From Comamonadaceae bacterium OS-4 (GTDB taxonomy: Bacteria; Pseudomonadota; Gammaproteobacteria; Burkholderiales; Burkholderiaceae_C): a stretch of 64,000 bases of DNA. The stretch covers positions 952,501 to 1,016,500 of the forward strand of contig AP026970.1 of assembly GCA_027924025.1 (NCBI GenBank), written 5' to 3'. Shown in pieces: positions 34,372 to 43,080 of the stretch. Every line of letters starts with the position of its first letter. The first letter of the stretch is position 1. Made by a program: the position numbers and the translations under genes. The notes beneath the pieces were generated by a model. That model made no database searches. It was not told the origin of the DNA and saw nothing but the letters and a program-made list of their open reading frames with translations.

Positions 34372-37300
34372 TTAAAAGTAATTGCGGTAGCGCAAGGTCA
34401 AGGTTCTGCCCGGGCCGTTGCTGCTGGCAAGGCCATCGCTGTGTTGGAGTTCGATACGCATCAAGTCCCGCCCGAACACCGAGCCCGCCAGACCGATTTG
34501 CGAGGAGTAGCCCTCGCCGGCTTGGGAGTCATGGCGCAAACAGGCATCGAGGAATGGCCGCCAAGCGCGGCTGAATCCATTTTGCAAGCTCTGTCCGCCC
34601 AAGTTCTCTCCCATGCCAAGGCACAGGCCCCAGCTGGTGCTGCTTTCGGGCAAGAAAAAGTTGGTCGAAGAGAGGGTGCCAGCGTTCAGGGCCTCCTGAA
34701 ACGCTTCCGGATAGCGGTGCAGCGATGCGGCACTGAGCCCGTCTTCGCGGTCGAAGACTTGTCTGCGCAGATTGACGCGGAGCCGCCAGTCCGGATAGTC
34801 CACCCGCAGGCGGTATCCGGCTTCCAGGTCGAGCGATTGGCCACGGCCGAGACCGTCACCGAGTTGGCTGTAGTAGCGCTTCACCGCCGGGGTCGCCTGC
34901 AGGTTGATGCGTTTGTCCAGCTGCACACCCAGTGTGGTGCTCAGGCTGTCTTCTGCGCCTGCAATTTGCAGGGCGGGGCTGGCCTGGCTGGCATTGCCGA
35001 TGTCCAGGCGAGTGCTCCACTGAAGGCCATACGGCAGACGCAGTGACTGGCTCAGCTGCGCCCCATTCATGGCGCCTAGCTCCCGGCGCTGGAACAGGGT
35101 AAGCGCGCCGCTTTGCCCCGGGCTGGCCCATTGGAGGCCCAGATTGTTGAGTTGCTCGGTATCGCTGAGCAGCGTTTGCAGTCCGGCATCTCCTGAGGTT
35201 TGCCGGGCTCTGGTCCAGCCCAGGCTTGCAATCAGGCCTTGTTTCACCGGCCATTGGGCATGCTGCCCGACCGAGAAGTTGCTGAAGCTGCCCGCATTTT
35301 CGCTCTTCAGCATGCTGTCCAGATAGGCCGCTTGGGCAGGTGCGTGCTGGCGCCAACGGTCGTACAAGGCCTCGTCATCGGGGCTGCGGGTGAGTCCGTT
35401 GAACGCTGTGGTCAGGGCCTCTGCCTGCAGGCCCATGGTGCGCTCGATGTCGTAGCGGTTGTAAATCGGCAGGGCCTCGCGCCGGGTCTGCAGCAAGTCG
35501 TCCATGTCCCGGGTGTCTCCGGTTTGCAGGGCCACTTGGGCCCGACCCCACACGGGCGCTTGGGCTTGCTCACGGAAGCGGCGGGTCATCCATGACCGTG
35601 CATTGACAAATTGTTCCGTGCTGATGGCCCAGGCCAGTACCAGCTCGGTAGTCTCAACAGCAGAGGCGTCGGCGGGTAGTGCCTTCAGGCTGCGGGCCCA
35701 GTCGCGCGCTCGTTGCAGTGCCGGGTCGCCGGGCCGGTTCAAGAGCGAGAGCCTCAGGAGCGTGCGCCATTCCGCGCTGGATGTGTCAGCCTCGGTGCGC
35801 GCTGTGTCTGTTGGAAACTGCGCCTTCAAAATCAGCCAGGCGTGGCGGCGCACACGTGCAGCCATGCCCGCTTGCTGGTTACGTTCCAGCGCGTCCGCAT
35901 AGTTCAGCAGGGTGAAGGCATCTTGCGGCGCCTTGGCCACGATGCGTTGGTACCAGCTCAGTGCCTGCCGTTGTTGGTTCAGCACCTGGTGGCCTGCGGC
36001 AAAGGCAGGCCAATAGTCCGCATCCCCACCCTTACTCTGGTAGTGCTTGAGTGCCACCGTCAGCTCCGCGGTGCGTTGCTGGTCTATCAAAAACCACAAG
36101 CCGCTGAGGCCCACCGTTTTCGACACCGGGTCCATCACCATGGCTCGGCGCAAGTCCGCCCAGGCGTTGTCCGGTTGTTTCAGGCCTTGGGCATACCGGG
36201 CGCGCAGCAGCAAAAACCGGCTCGATGACTCGGCGGCCGTCAGTGCCTCGCCTTGTAATAGCTCCAGCGCCTCTCCCATCCGGGTCCATTGCGCCTGGTT
36301 GGCAAACATTTCCAGCGCCTGTGTCAGCAAGGCGAAGGTGCCAAAGCGGCGATACCCCTCCAGCGCGAGGTTCGCGGCCTGGCTTGCTTGTTGGGCACCC
36401 GCCAAGGCCACCAGGCGGCTCCAATCGTCGCTGGTGGCTGATTTGCTCTTGACGTAGTTGGCATAGGCGCCACGGGCGATGTCCACACGCTGCAGGTCCC
36501 AGGCCACTTCGCCCAGCAGGCGCCAGAATTCCGACGCCTCGGCGGGCACGCGTGCTTCGTGACTCTGCATAAATGCAAGCGCCTGCGGCAGCCGGTTACT
36601 GCGGACATAGACCATCACCACATCGAGCACCGCGCCCAGTGAAAAGGGGTTTGCCTGGCTGCGCAAAATTTGCAGCTGCAGCGTGCGTGCGTCATTTCCG
36701 TAGTTGCCGGCAAGGCGGGCTGCGTATTCCAGTAGCCGCAGATCACCCCGCTGCAAGTACTGGGCTTCAAAGAACAGGGAGCCCTCGGCAGGCTGCGCAG
36801 ACTCTTCAAAAAGCTTCAGCACTTCCACCATTTCCGCAGTGCTGAGGGAGCGGCGTTTGGCCAGCGTTTGCCATGCGTTTAAGGGGACTTGGAGGTCTTC
36901 CATCTGCCAGGCGAGTCGGGTCACATTGGCCAGTGTCTCTGCGTCCCGGGCACCTTGTTGGAAGATATAAGCCCACTGCTGCGCGGCAATCAGCGGCTGT
37001 TGGGTCCACTCCGCCACACGCGCGAGGCGGATGCGCCACTCCCGGTTCGATGGAGCTATCTGCACCGCTGCCCGGGCAATCTGCAGGGCCGGCTGCAAGT
37101 CCCCGGTGCTAAGCAGCACGCCATAGGACAGTGCCATGTCCTCGAGGTTCTGGTTGCGCAGGGTCAGACCTGTCGCTTTGCTGCCGTCCCGTCCATCGGC
37201 CTTGGGGGTGCTGCTCTCCGGCGTTCGGGTTGGACTCGGCTGCGCGGGCTGGGGGGCCGGGGAAGAAGGGGGCGTGGGGGTCGCGGGTTTCGGCAGCAGG

Positions 37301-37674
37301 GGGTCTGCAACCTGGGGCGGCGCATCTTGCGCAGCCAAGGCATTGGAGGGCCAATTGGTCTGCAGCAGCGATTCAGGACGCAGTACCGCGATGCGAAGCT
37401 GGGCTCCCGGGATGGCGCGGCCTGCGAGGGCGCGCCGCGCCTCTTCGGTGCTGCGCCAAAAGCCTGCCCGCAAGGTGAATTGATTCCCGCGCTTCTCCAA
37501 GCGGAGAAAGGGCAAATTCCGGTGCTGCTCGTAAAGGCTTTGCAAGCTCTTGAGCTCGGTGCTACTGGCGATTTGCAGGGATTGGTAATCCTGGCCCGGT
37601 ATCGGGTTTTCTTGGGCCCACGCAGCGCCCCAAGCAGGGCATAGCGCAAGAATCCAGGCGTGGCGCAGGCTCAA
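34372..37674 (-). CDS. pelB: Pel outer-membrane export protein PelB (TPR plus beta-barrel)
   Basis: 1100-residue exporter. A cleavable signal peptide (to AWA-Q near 20), a SPOR-like or linker region with Pro-rich segment (~125-160), many TPR helices (~170-800) that interact with PelA, and a C-terminal ~300-residue beta-barrel ending in Phe (LTLRYRNYF), which is the outer-membrane insertion signal. In Pseudomonas PelB is about 1190 residues and begins with an inner-membrane helix; here that helix is carried by the separate upstream gene. Overlaps that gene by four bases. Confidence 0.93.
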   Translation of the reverse strand: MSLRHAWILALCPAWGAAWAQENPIPGQDYQSLQIASSTELKSLQSLYEQHRNLPFLRLEKRGNQFTLRAGFWRSTEEARRALAGRAIPGAQLRIAVLRPESLLQTNWPSNALAAQDAPPQVADPLLPKPATPTPPSSPAPQPAQPSPTRTPESSTPKADGRDGSKATGLTLRNQNLEDMALSYGVLLSTGDLQPALQIARAAVQIAPSNREWRIRLARVAEWTQQPLIAAQQWAYIFQQGARDAETLANVTRLAWQMEDLQVPLNAWQTLAKRRSLSTAEMVEVLKLFEESAQPAEGSLFFEAQYLQRGDLRLLEYAARLAGNYGNDARTLQLQILRSQANPFSLGAVLDVVMVYVRSNRLPQALAFMQSHEARVPAEASEFWRLLGEVAWDLQRVDIARGAYANYVKSKSATSDDWSRLVALAGAQQASQAANLALEGYRRFGTFALLTQALEMFANQAQWTRMGEALELLQGEALTAAESSSRFLLLRARYAQGLKQPDNAWADLRRAMVMDPVSKTVGLSGLWFLIDQQRTAELTVALKHYQSKGGDADYWPAFAAGHQVLNQQRQALSWYQRIVAKAPQDAFTLLNYADALERNQQAGMAARVRRHAWLILKAQFPTDTARTEADTSSAEWRTLLRLSLLNRPGDPALQRARDWARSLKALPADASAVETTELVLAWAISTEQFVNARSWMTRRFREQAQAPVWGRAQVALQTGDTRDMDDLLQTRREALPIYNRYDIERTMGLQAEALTTAFNGLTRSPDDEALYDRWRQHAPAQAAYLDSMLKSENAGSFSNFSVGQHAQWPVKQGLIASLGWTRARQTSGDAGLQTLLSDTEQLNNLGLQWASPGQSGALTLFQRRELGAMNGAQLSQSLRLPYGLQWSTRLDIGNASQASPALQIAGAEDSLSTTLGVQLDKRINLQATPAVKRYYSQLGDGLGRGQSLDLEAGYRLRVDYPDWRLRVNLRRQVFDREDGLSAASLHRYPEAFQEALNAGTLSSTNFFLPESSTSWGLCLGMGENLGGQSLQNGFSRAWRPFLDACLRHDSQAGEGYSSQIGLAGSVFGRDLMRIELQHSDGLASSNGPGRTLTLRYRNYF

Positions 37675-38555
37675 GGTTGCGCTCCTTGCGGCTGAAAAAT
37701 CAGGGCTTTGGCATAGGCATTGGCCTCGTTCGGATAACCCGCCGCCAGTGCAACACGTGCCAGGTAGCGCAGCGTGACCCTGTCTTGCGCCAGTGCGCCC
37801 AGGTGCGTTTGCGCAGAGCGCATCGCGCTGGCGTAGAGGCCACCTGCCATCAGGGTGTCTACCCCCGCCATGAACAGCCGCCGCTTGTCGGTGTAGGGTT
37901 CTGTTTGCTGTTGTGCCATGAAGTAATACCTTGCCGCTTGCTCATAGTTGCCACGTGCCAAGGCGCGGACGGCGTAGCTTTCCAAGGCCTCCGGGCCGCT
38001 CGCTTTTTGGGCTTTCGCGATGAACTGTAAACCCGCATCAGGGCTGCCGAGCGTGAAGGCCAGGTCCGCAAACTGCTGAGCCATGCTTTCGGTCATCGGG
38101 TCTGCGAGCGCCGGATCCAGAAACGCGGGCAGTCCTTGGCGGAGTTCAGCCAGTTGCTCCGGATCGGTGTGTTTTTGCAGATGACGTTCATAGGCTCTCA
38201 GCAAAATCGTACGGGCGGCGGTGCGTTGACGCAGGTCGCCCTCTGCTGCGGGTGAAAGTAGCATCAGCCTCAGGGTCGGCAGGTCCAGTTTCTGTTGCTG
38301 GACACGGGCGAGCAGCAAGGCGACATCCAGGTTGCCGACACTGGCGCGGTACAGGTTTTGGATGTAGGACAGCGTGAGCTCATCGAGCGTTTCTTGCTCG
38401 TAGAGCTTGGCCACCAGTTCCTTGCGCGGGAAAACGACGGCCAAGAGAGTCACCACCATGAAGCCGATGAGTAGCAGTTGCCACCCCGTCGCCAGCTTCA
38501 GGCGTGGAATCTCTCCATCAATTCCTGCATAGCGCTTCGAGCGATGGGGCAACAT
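37671..38555 (-). CDS. Membrane-anchored TPR-like protein between pelA and pelB
   Basis: About 294 residues from the ATG at 38555 (an in-frame TTG lies five codons earlier); the start lies inside the end of pelA. One hydrophobic helix (LLLIGFMVVTLLAVVF at ~24-40) is followed by helical repeats resembling TPRs (ALESYAVRALARGNYEQAARYY; ALAAGYPNEANAYAKAL). Topology matches the N-terminal inner-membrane anchor plus TPR portion of Pseudomonas PelB. Overlaps pelB in an ATGA. Probably the detached N-terminal module of PelB; not a named family that I recognise. Confidence 0.75.
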   Translation of the reverse strand: MLPHRSKRYAGIDGEIPRLKLATGWQLLLIGFMVVTLLAVVFPRKELVAKLYEQETLDELTLSYIQNLYRASVGNLDVALLLARVQQQKLDLPTLRLMLLSPAAEGDLRQRTAARTILLRAYERHLQKHTDPEQLAELRQGLPAFLDPALADPMTESMAQQFADLAFTLGSPDAGLQFIAKAQKASGPEALESYAVRALARGNYEQAARYYFMAQQQTEPYTDKRRLFMAGVDTLMAGGLYASAMRSAQTHLGALAQDRVTLRYLARVALAAGYPNEANAYAKALIFQPQGAQP

Positions 38556-41271
38556 GTTCGGTGAGTTCAAAGTGGGAGAAGGAGCCCTCCTGTCGGAGGG
38601 GGGTTAATTTGCGGTTGCCCAGGCGTACATCGCAGTCCTGAACATTCTTCAGGGTGAATTGCAGTGGCACATGGCCGCTCAAACTCCAGCGTGTGCCGGT
38701 GGGTGCGTGTTGTGCGTCGGTCACCCGGGCATTGGCAGACACCAACAGCGGCCGGTTACTTGCTGCGCCACGCGACGTCACCCAGGACACCGCGTCTGTA
38801 TGCAAATGCACATACCGGTCTCCGCTATCCGTGGTGTAGCCGGCAAATCCCCGGCTGGCCTCGAGGTCTGGCAGCGGCATGGTGGCAGGAAGCCTGAAGC
38901 TACGCAGTGCACCTGCCCCGCGGATTTGCCATCCATGGGGGGTTCTGGCGATCGACAGATCCTGAAAATCCATCACCTTGCGCGCATAGTCCGCAATGTG
39001 CACCGGAGTGACCGGCTGGCTCAGCGCGTACTGGAAAATTTTGTCCAGGGTTTGGACACCGGCGCGCTTGGTCGCCAGGTAGGTGTGAAAGTAAATGTTG
39101 ATGGGTTTGAGTCTGCGCGGGGACTCGGTGAGTTCGAAGGTTTCGATCACCCGTTCAAACTCGTAATACGGACCTAGCCAGTTGTTGGTGTAAACGTTTT
39201 CGTTTTGGTTGGGGGCAAAAACCTGAAAGCCACCGGCCCGCTGCAGGCCCAGGCCCTCGACGTAGGTGAGGCTCGGGTTTGACCGTGTGGCCACGGTGTC
39301 ACCGCCGTTCATGTTGACGATGCCCGCGGCCGCGACAGCACGCAGTGCTTCGCTCGTCGGAATGCAGTCCCCGGTCCACAGGAATACTTCTACTTTTTTT
39401 CCGCGCGGGGCCAAGCGGCGCTCAATGTAGGCAATCGACCCGTCGACCTCGCGCTTCACATCGAAGCGGTACCCGGGGATGCGCAGGTTGTAGCTGTCCG
39501 AGCCTTCGCCCGCGCTGGCCCGGTACCAAAAAAACGGGTGGGAGTAACTGTGGGATGCGATGGCCACATGGGGGGCTGCAAAAATCTCCTGGGCCACTTT
39601 CTCAGCAAGCGGCGAGAGACTGGGGTATAGGCCGTCCGGCGCAATCTCAGCCTCAATGACCGAGATGGTCATCGGCAGCGCATATTTGCGCACCACACGG
39701 TCACGGACCATTTCACCGGCAATCGGGCTGCCCGGTGTCTCGGAGCGGCTGATAAAGCCATCGCCGTCCATGTGGATCATGAGCATGCGTTTGCCGGATT
39801 CGGTGGTGGTGTCCGCGATGGGCATTTCTGGCAGGCGCAGCGCTTGGCTCAAGAAGTCAAACGGGTTTACCACCCAGCGGCTGCCCAGCTCGCCGGGCAG
39901 AACCGAGGTCACAAACTGCGGGCTCACAAAGCCACCCCAGGGGGTGATGGCAGCGGCTTGTTGGGTGCGTTCGGCCTGCATCAGCACCAGCAGGGGCTGT
40001 GCACCTTCAACGGTCATCCCGGTAAAGCTGTCAAGCGCTGGGGTGGGCGCCCGTTCAAACCCCATCATCCCGCTTTGTTGCACCACGGTAATCGGGGCGA
40101 TGGCACCCGAGGTGGGAGTGAGGGTGATGCCTAGTGCATTGCGCAATCCGCTATCGAGCAAGGTGGCTGGCATGTTGAGCCATGCCACCGGTACCGTGTC
40201 TTGCACTTGTTTGCGCAGCCAGCCTGACAGGCGCTGCTGCTCTGCGGTGCTGCCTGGAACCGTTTGCCAAATGACAATCCCCGCATAACGCCCCTTGAGG
40301 GGGTGGTCGGGTAGCTGGCTGGCATCTACGAACTCCGGCACATAGCCCAGGTAGTTCAGTGGCAGCGATAGCATCCGCACGGGATCGAGGTAGCGTAGCG
40401 AAGCCTCATTCACCGGGGTGCTGTGTACCACCAGTACCTTGCGTGGCATGGCCTCTACGCTGCCAACCCCTATGCTGGTGAGGTCGGGGGTAGTCACCCA
40501 TGGGGTGAAACCGAGCTCCCGGATCTGGTCTGCGGTGGTGCGGGCCAGGAGCCTGTCGTTTGCCGGCACGTAATCAATCGCGAGCACCGGCAAACCGTAG
40601 GTGTTTTTAACGGTCGAGAGTTGACCCATCAACCAGTCGCGGTCTTCACCGGGCACCGGACGGAAGCTGTTTTTCCCGGCATCAAACCCTTGGAATAAGG
40701 ACTCTGCCGCCACCATGTCCACCAGTGAATGGGTCTTGCCGAGGATTTCAAAGCCCCGGTTGAAAATCAGCTTCGCTTGGGGATACCGTCGTTTGACCTC
40801 CCGCACCAGTTCCACCATGCCCGCTTCTTGTGCCGAACGGCTTTCGGGCGTTTTGGAAAACAGGTGGTAAGAGTCCAGGGTGTCGAAAAAGAAACTCCGG
40901 TAGCCGGCGGCCCACAGGGGCTGGATCACGCGCTCTGCAAAAAACACAGGCCATCCGGGCTGGGCCTGGTCAATCAGCCGGCTGCCCCAGTCTTTGTTTT
41001 CGCCTTTGATCCAAGCCGCCGGGATCGCGGCTGCATAGGTTCGGCTGGGCTGTACTTCGCCCACCGCCACATAGGCTGCCAACTCGGGCGGTCCATTTTT
41101 TATCGAACGAGGCTCCGGCACATGGCCAGGGTCCACCACCACCCTGTCAAATGCGCGCAGGAGGTCCCAGGGTGGCGAGGCACCGTAATAAAGCGCTACG
41201 GAAGGACTGGCAACACTGGCTTGAGCCGCACAGGCGAACGCAGCCAGCAAGCGGAAGAGGAATTTTTTCAT
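38518..41271 (-). CDS. pelA: Pel deacetylase/hydrolase PelA
   Basis: Periplasmic multidomain protein, 917 residues from the ATG at 41271, which begins a clear signal peptide (MKKFLFRLLAAFACAAQA). Domain order: N-terminal GH114-like hydrolase (~25-260; VALYYGASPPWDLL, FFFDTLDSY), a middle region, a carbohydrate-esterase/polysaccharide-deacetylase domain (~500-760; MIHMDGDGF, ASHSYSHPF as metal motifs, EVFLWTGDC) and a C-terminal beta-rich region. It partially deacetylates Pel before export and can cleave it. First gene of the operon, divergent from the Crp/Fnr gene. Confidence 0.95.
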   Translation of the reverse strand: MKKFLFRLLAAFACAAQASVASPSVALYYGASPPWDLLRAFDRVVVDPGHVPEPRSIKNGPPELAAYVAVGEVQPSRTYAAAIPAAWIKGENKDWGSRLIDQAQPGWPVFFAERVIQPLWAAGYRSFFFDTLDSYHLFSKTPESRSAQEAGMVELVREVKRRYPQAKLIFNRGFEILGKTHSLVDMVAAESLFQGFDAGKNSFRPVPGEDRDWLMGQLSTVKNTYGLPVLAIDYVPANDRLLARTTADQIRELGFTPWVTTPDLTSIGVGSVEAMPRKVLVVHSTPVNEASLRYLDPVRMLSLPLNYLGYVPEFVDASQLPDHPLKGRYAGIVIWQTVPGSTAEQQRLSGWLRKQVQDTVPVAWLNMPATLLDSGLRNALGITLTPTSGAIAPITVVQQSGMMGFERAPTPALDSFTGMTVEGAQPLLVLMQAERTQQAAAITPWGGFVSPQFVTSVLPGELGSRWVVNPFDFLSQALRLPEMPIADTTTESGKRMLMIHMDGDGFISRSETPGSPIAGEMVRDRVVRKYALPMTISVIEAEIAPDGLYPSLSPLAEKVAQEIFAAPHVAIASHSYSHPFFWYRASAGEGSDSYNLRIPGYRFDVKREVDGSIAYIERRLAPRGKKVEVFLWTGDCIPTSEALRAVAAAGIVNMNGGDTVATRSNPSLTYVEGLGLQRAGGFQVFAPNQNENVYTNNWLGPYYEFERVIETFELTESPRRLKPINIYFHTYLATKRAGVQTLDKIFQYALSQPVTPVHIADYARKVMDFQDLSIARTPHGWQIRGAGALRSFRLPATMPLPDLEASRGFAGYTTDSGDRYVHLHTDAVSWVTSRGAASNRPLLVSANARVTDAQHAPTGTRWSLSGHVPLQFTLKNVQDCDVRLGNRKLTPLRQEGSFSHFELTEHVAPSLEALCRN

Positions 41272-41480
41272 TTTTGGGTGTGGCCTTGTCGAAAAATGCA
41301 GGCCATCGGGCTGGGGCAACGTACAGCGCGCTTCAGCGCCCTTGTAGTCGTTTTCCCTTAGATGTGTGACGCGCGCAATCTTACGTGTCGTTACAGATTC
41401 TTTCCAGTTTTTTTTACCGTCGCAGAGTGCGGTTTTTCACGAAGTTGCAGTTTTTTTGCGAAGGGGCGTGCGCCAATCCA

Positions 41481-41494
41481 TTGATCTGTCTCAA
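41481..41494. promoter_or_regulatory. FNR/ANR-like box between pelA and the Crp/Fnr gene
   Basis: TTGATCTGTCTCAA, 9 of 10 matches to the TTGAT-N4-ATCAA consensus. It lies 34 bases before the Crp/Fnr-family start (41529) and about 210 bases before pelA. The rest of the 257-base divergent gap shows poly-T/poly-A stretches and no other clear element. Confidence 0.4.
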
Positions 41495-41528
41495 AGCGCA
41501 GCCCGGCCTCGGCGGGCATAGTGGCGCC

Positions 41529-42182
41529 ATGCTGTCACCTTCCACTACTTCTCTCCCTTCGTTCCTGGCCGGTGCACGCCTTGAACGCTGTGCGGCGGGC
41601 ACCGTCTTGTTAAGTCGCGGTGATCCGACGGTGGCGGCTTGGTATCTGGAAAGTGGTCTGGTGCTCACCGGAATCGGCGGTGAACCGGGTAATCGTGACG
41701 AGCTGCTGGAGCATCAGCTCGGCCAGATGCAGGGCCCCTGTTGGCTCAATCCGACCGCGGCGGTGCTGTCGTTGCCGGCCGTGATGGATGTGGTTGCCCA
41801 GACAGATGTGGTGTTGCGCAGGATGCCGACGGCTGAATTCCAGGCAGCCTTGGCCGACAACCGCCAACTCAGCACCACCATGTTGACCGGCCTGGCCCAA
41901 GCGCACCGCGAGCAAACCGAGCTGGCGGTGAGTCGCCTGGCCAAAGGGGCCGAGGCGCGTTGCGCCGAATGGCTGCTGCAACATGCCGAATCGAACGACA
42001 AAGGCGGTTGCGCGGTGCAGCTCCAACAGCGCAAACGCCTGATTGCCGCCCAGCTGGGCATTGCACCCGAGACGCTGTCCCGCGTGCTGCGCCACCTGCG
42101 AGAGCGCAGCCTCATCAGCGGCTCAGGCCGCACGGTCAATTTGGTGGACCCCGGCGGTTTGCGTTCACTGGCTGGGGTGTAG
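41529..42182 (+). CDS. Crp/Fnr family transcriptional regulator
   Basis: 217 residues from the ATG at 41529; the longer upstream frame lacks family character. A cyclic-nucleotide-binding-like beta-roll occupies ~1-120 and a helix-turn-helix ~150-205 with QLGIAPETLSRVLRHLRERSLI, whose E-x2-SR pattern is that of FNR-type DNA recognition (TTGAT half-sites). No N-terminal cysteine cluster for an iron-sulfur centre is seen, so it is not a classic oxygen-sensing FNR. Divergent from pelA; it could control pel (inference). Confidence 0.85.
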   Translation: MLSPSTTSLPSFLAGARLERCAAGTVLLSRGDPTVAAWYLESGLVLTGIGGEPGNRDELLEHQLGQMQGPCWLNPTAAVLSLPAVMDVVAQTDVVLRRMPTAEFQAALADNRQLSTTMLTGLAQAHREQTELAVSRLAKGAEARCAEWLLQHAESNDKGGCAVQLQQRKRLIAAQLGIAPETLSRVLRHLRERSLISGSGRTVNLVDPGGLRSLAGV

Positions 42183-42202
42183 GTTTTGCGGACATGATGC
42201 CG

Positions 42203-42964
42203 TCATGGTGGTTCCGCAGTTGCCATCCGGTTGAGCTCCTGCAGAAAAATCCGGTCTATTTCGCCTTCCCGCTTGAGTTCGGTGATGGCCTTATCGAGGT
42301 GCTGTAGCAGGGCTTCCCGCCCGCTGTTTTTGGGAAATGCGATGTGCGCCGGGTTGGAGCTGAGGTAACGCTTGGCTGCGACGATGGTGGTGATGCCCAT
42401 GCTTTGGAGCGCGTTCACACCGGCTTCTTCCACCGCTAAAACGGCGTCCAGACGGTTGCTGGCGAGCTTGCGCAGGTTGTGCCGGTCGCTTTGGGTGTCC
42501 TCCGCCGTGAGCAGGGGGATGGCACGCGCAGTATCAAAGGATTCGCCGTAGCTCCAGCCGCGCACGGTGCCTATGGTGCGTCCGTTCAGATCAGAGAAGT
42601 CCGTAAACCGCCAATCCGCGTCGCGGCGCATGAATACGGCAATGTTCTCGGTAAAAAGTGGCACGCTGAAGTCCCATTTCCGGACTCGATCGTTGTTGCG
42701 GTAGACCCCGGCGATGCTGCCATGCCCCCGATCCATGTCATTCAACACGCGAACCCACGGCTTGGCCCGCACTTGCACCGGAACACCTGCGCGAGTGAAT
42801 ACGGCTTTCACCAGCGCTGGATACACCCCGGTCGCCATGCCATTCACTTCGTACATGAACGGTGGATTGCTATCGTCCACCTGCACCAATACGGGGGCAG
42901 GCCGCTCTGCCTGCGCCCGCAGGGTAGTCAAAAGGGCGCATAAAAGGATGAAGACAGCTCTCAT
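42203..42964 (-). CDS. Periplasmic substrate-binding protein (SBP_bac_3-like)
   Basis: 253 residues with signal peptide MRAVFILLCALLTTLRAQA. The mature part resembles amino-acid-type periplasmic receptors (VQVDDSNPPFMYEVNGMATGVYPALVKAVF; TIGTVRGWSYG; VLAVEEAGVNAL). No permease or ATPase accompanies it, so it may be a sensor-like or orphan binding protein. Ligand unknown. Convergent with the Crp/Fnr gene. Confidence 0.82.
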   Translation of the reverse strand: MRAVFILLCALLTTLRAQAERPAPVLVQVDDSNPPFMYEVNGMATGVYPALVKAVFTRAGVPVQVRAKPWVRVLNDMDRGHGSIAGVYRNNDRVRKWDFSVPLFTENIAVFMRRDADWRFTDFSDLNGRTIGTVRGWSYGESFDTARAIPLLTAEDTQSDRHNLRKLASNRLDAVLAVEEAGVNALQSMGITTIVAAKRYLSSNPAHIAFPKNSGREALLQHLDKAITELKREGEIDRIFLQELNRMATAEPP

Positions 42965-43080
42965 GACCGATATTTTTGTCTCCCCTCAGCATAAAGCAAT
43001 GTCGAATCTGATGGAGTCAGTCGGCACATCACTTGGCAGTGGCAGGGTGGACCCGTAGCACGTTGGTCGCTAACTCTAGT

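Noticed and set aside
36240..36280. Repeat-like segment in pelB (taatagctccagcgcctct)
   Set aside because: Order of the short matches does not follow the repeat and similarity is near chance.
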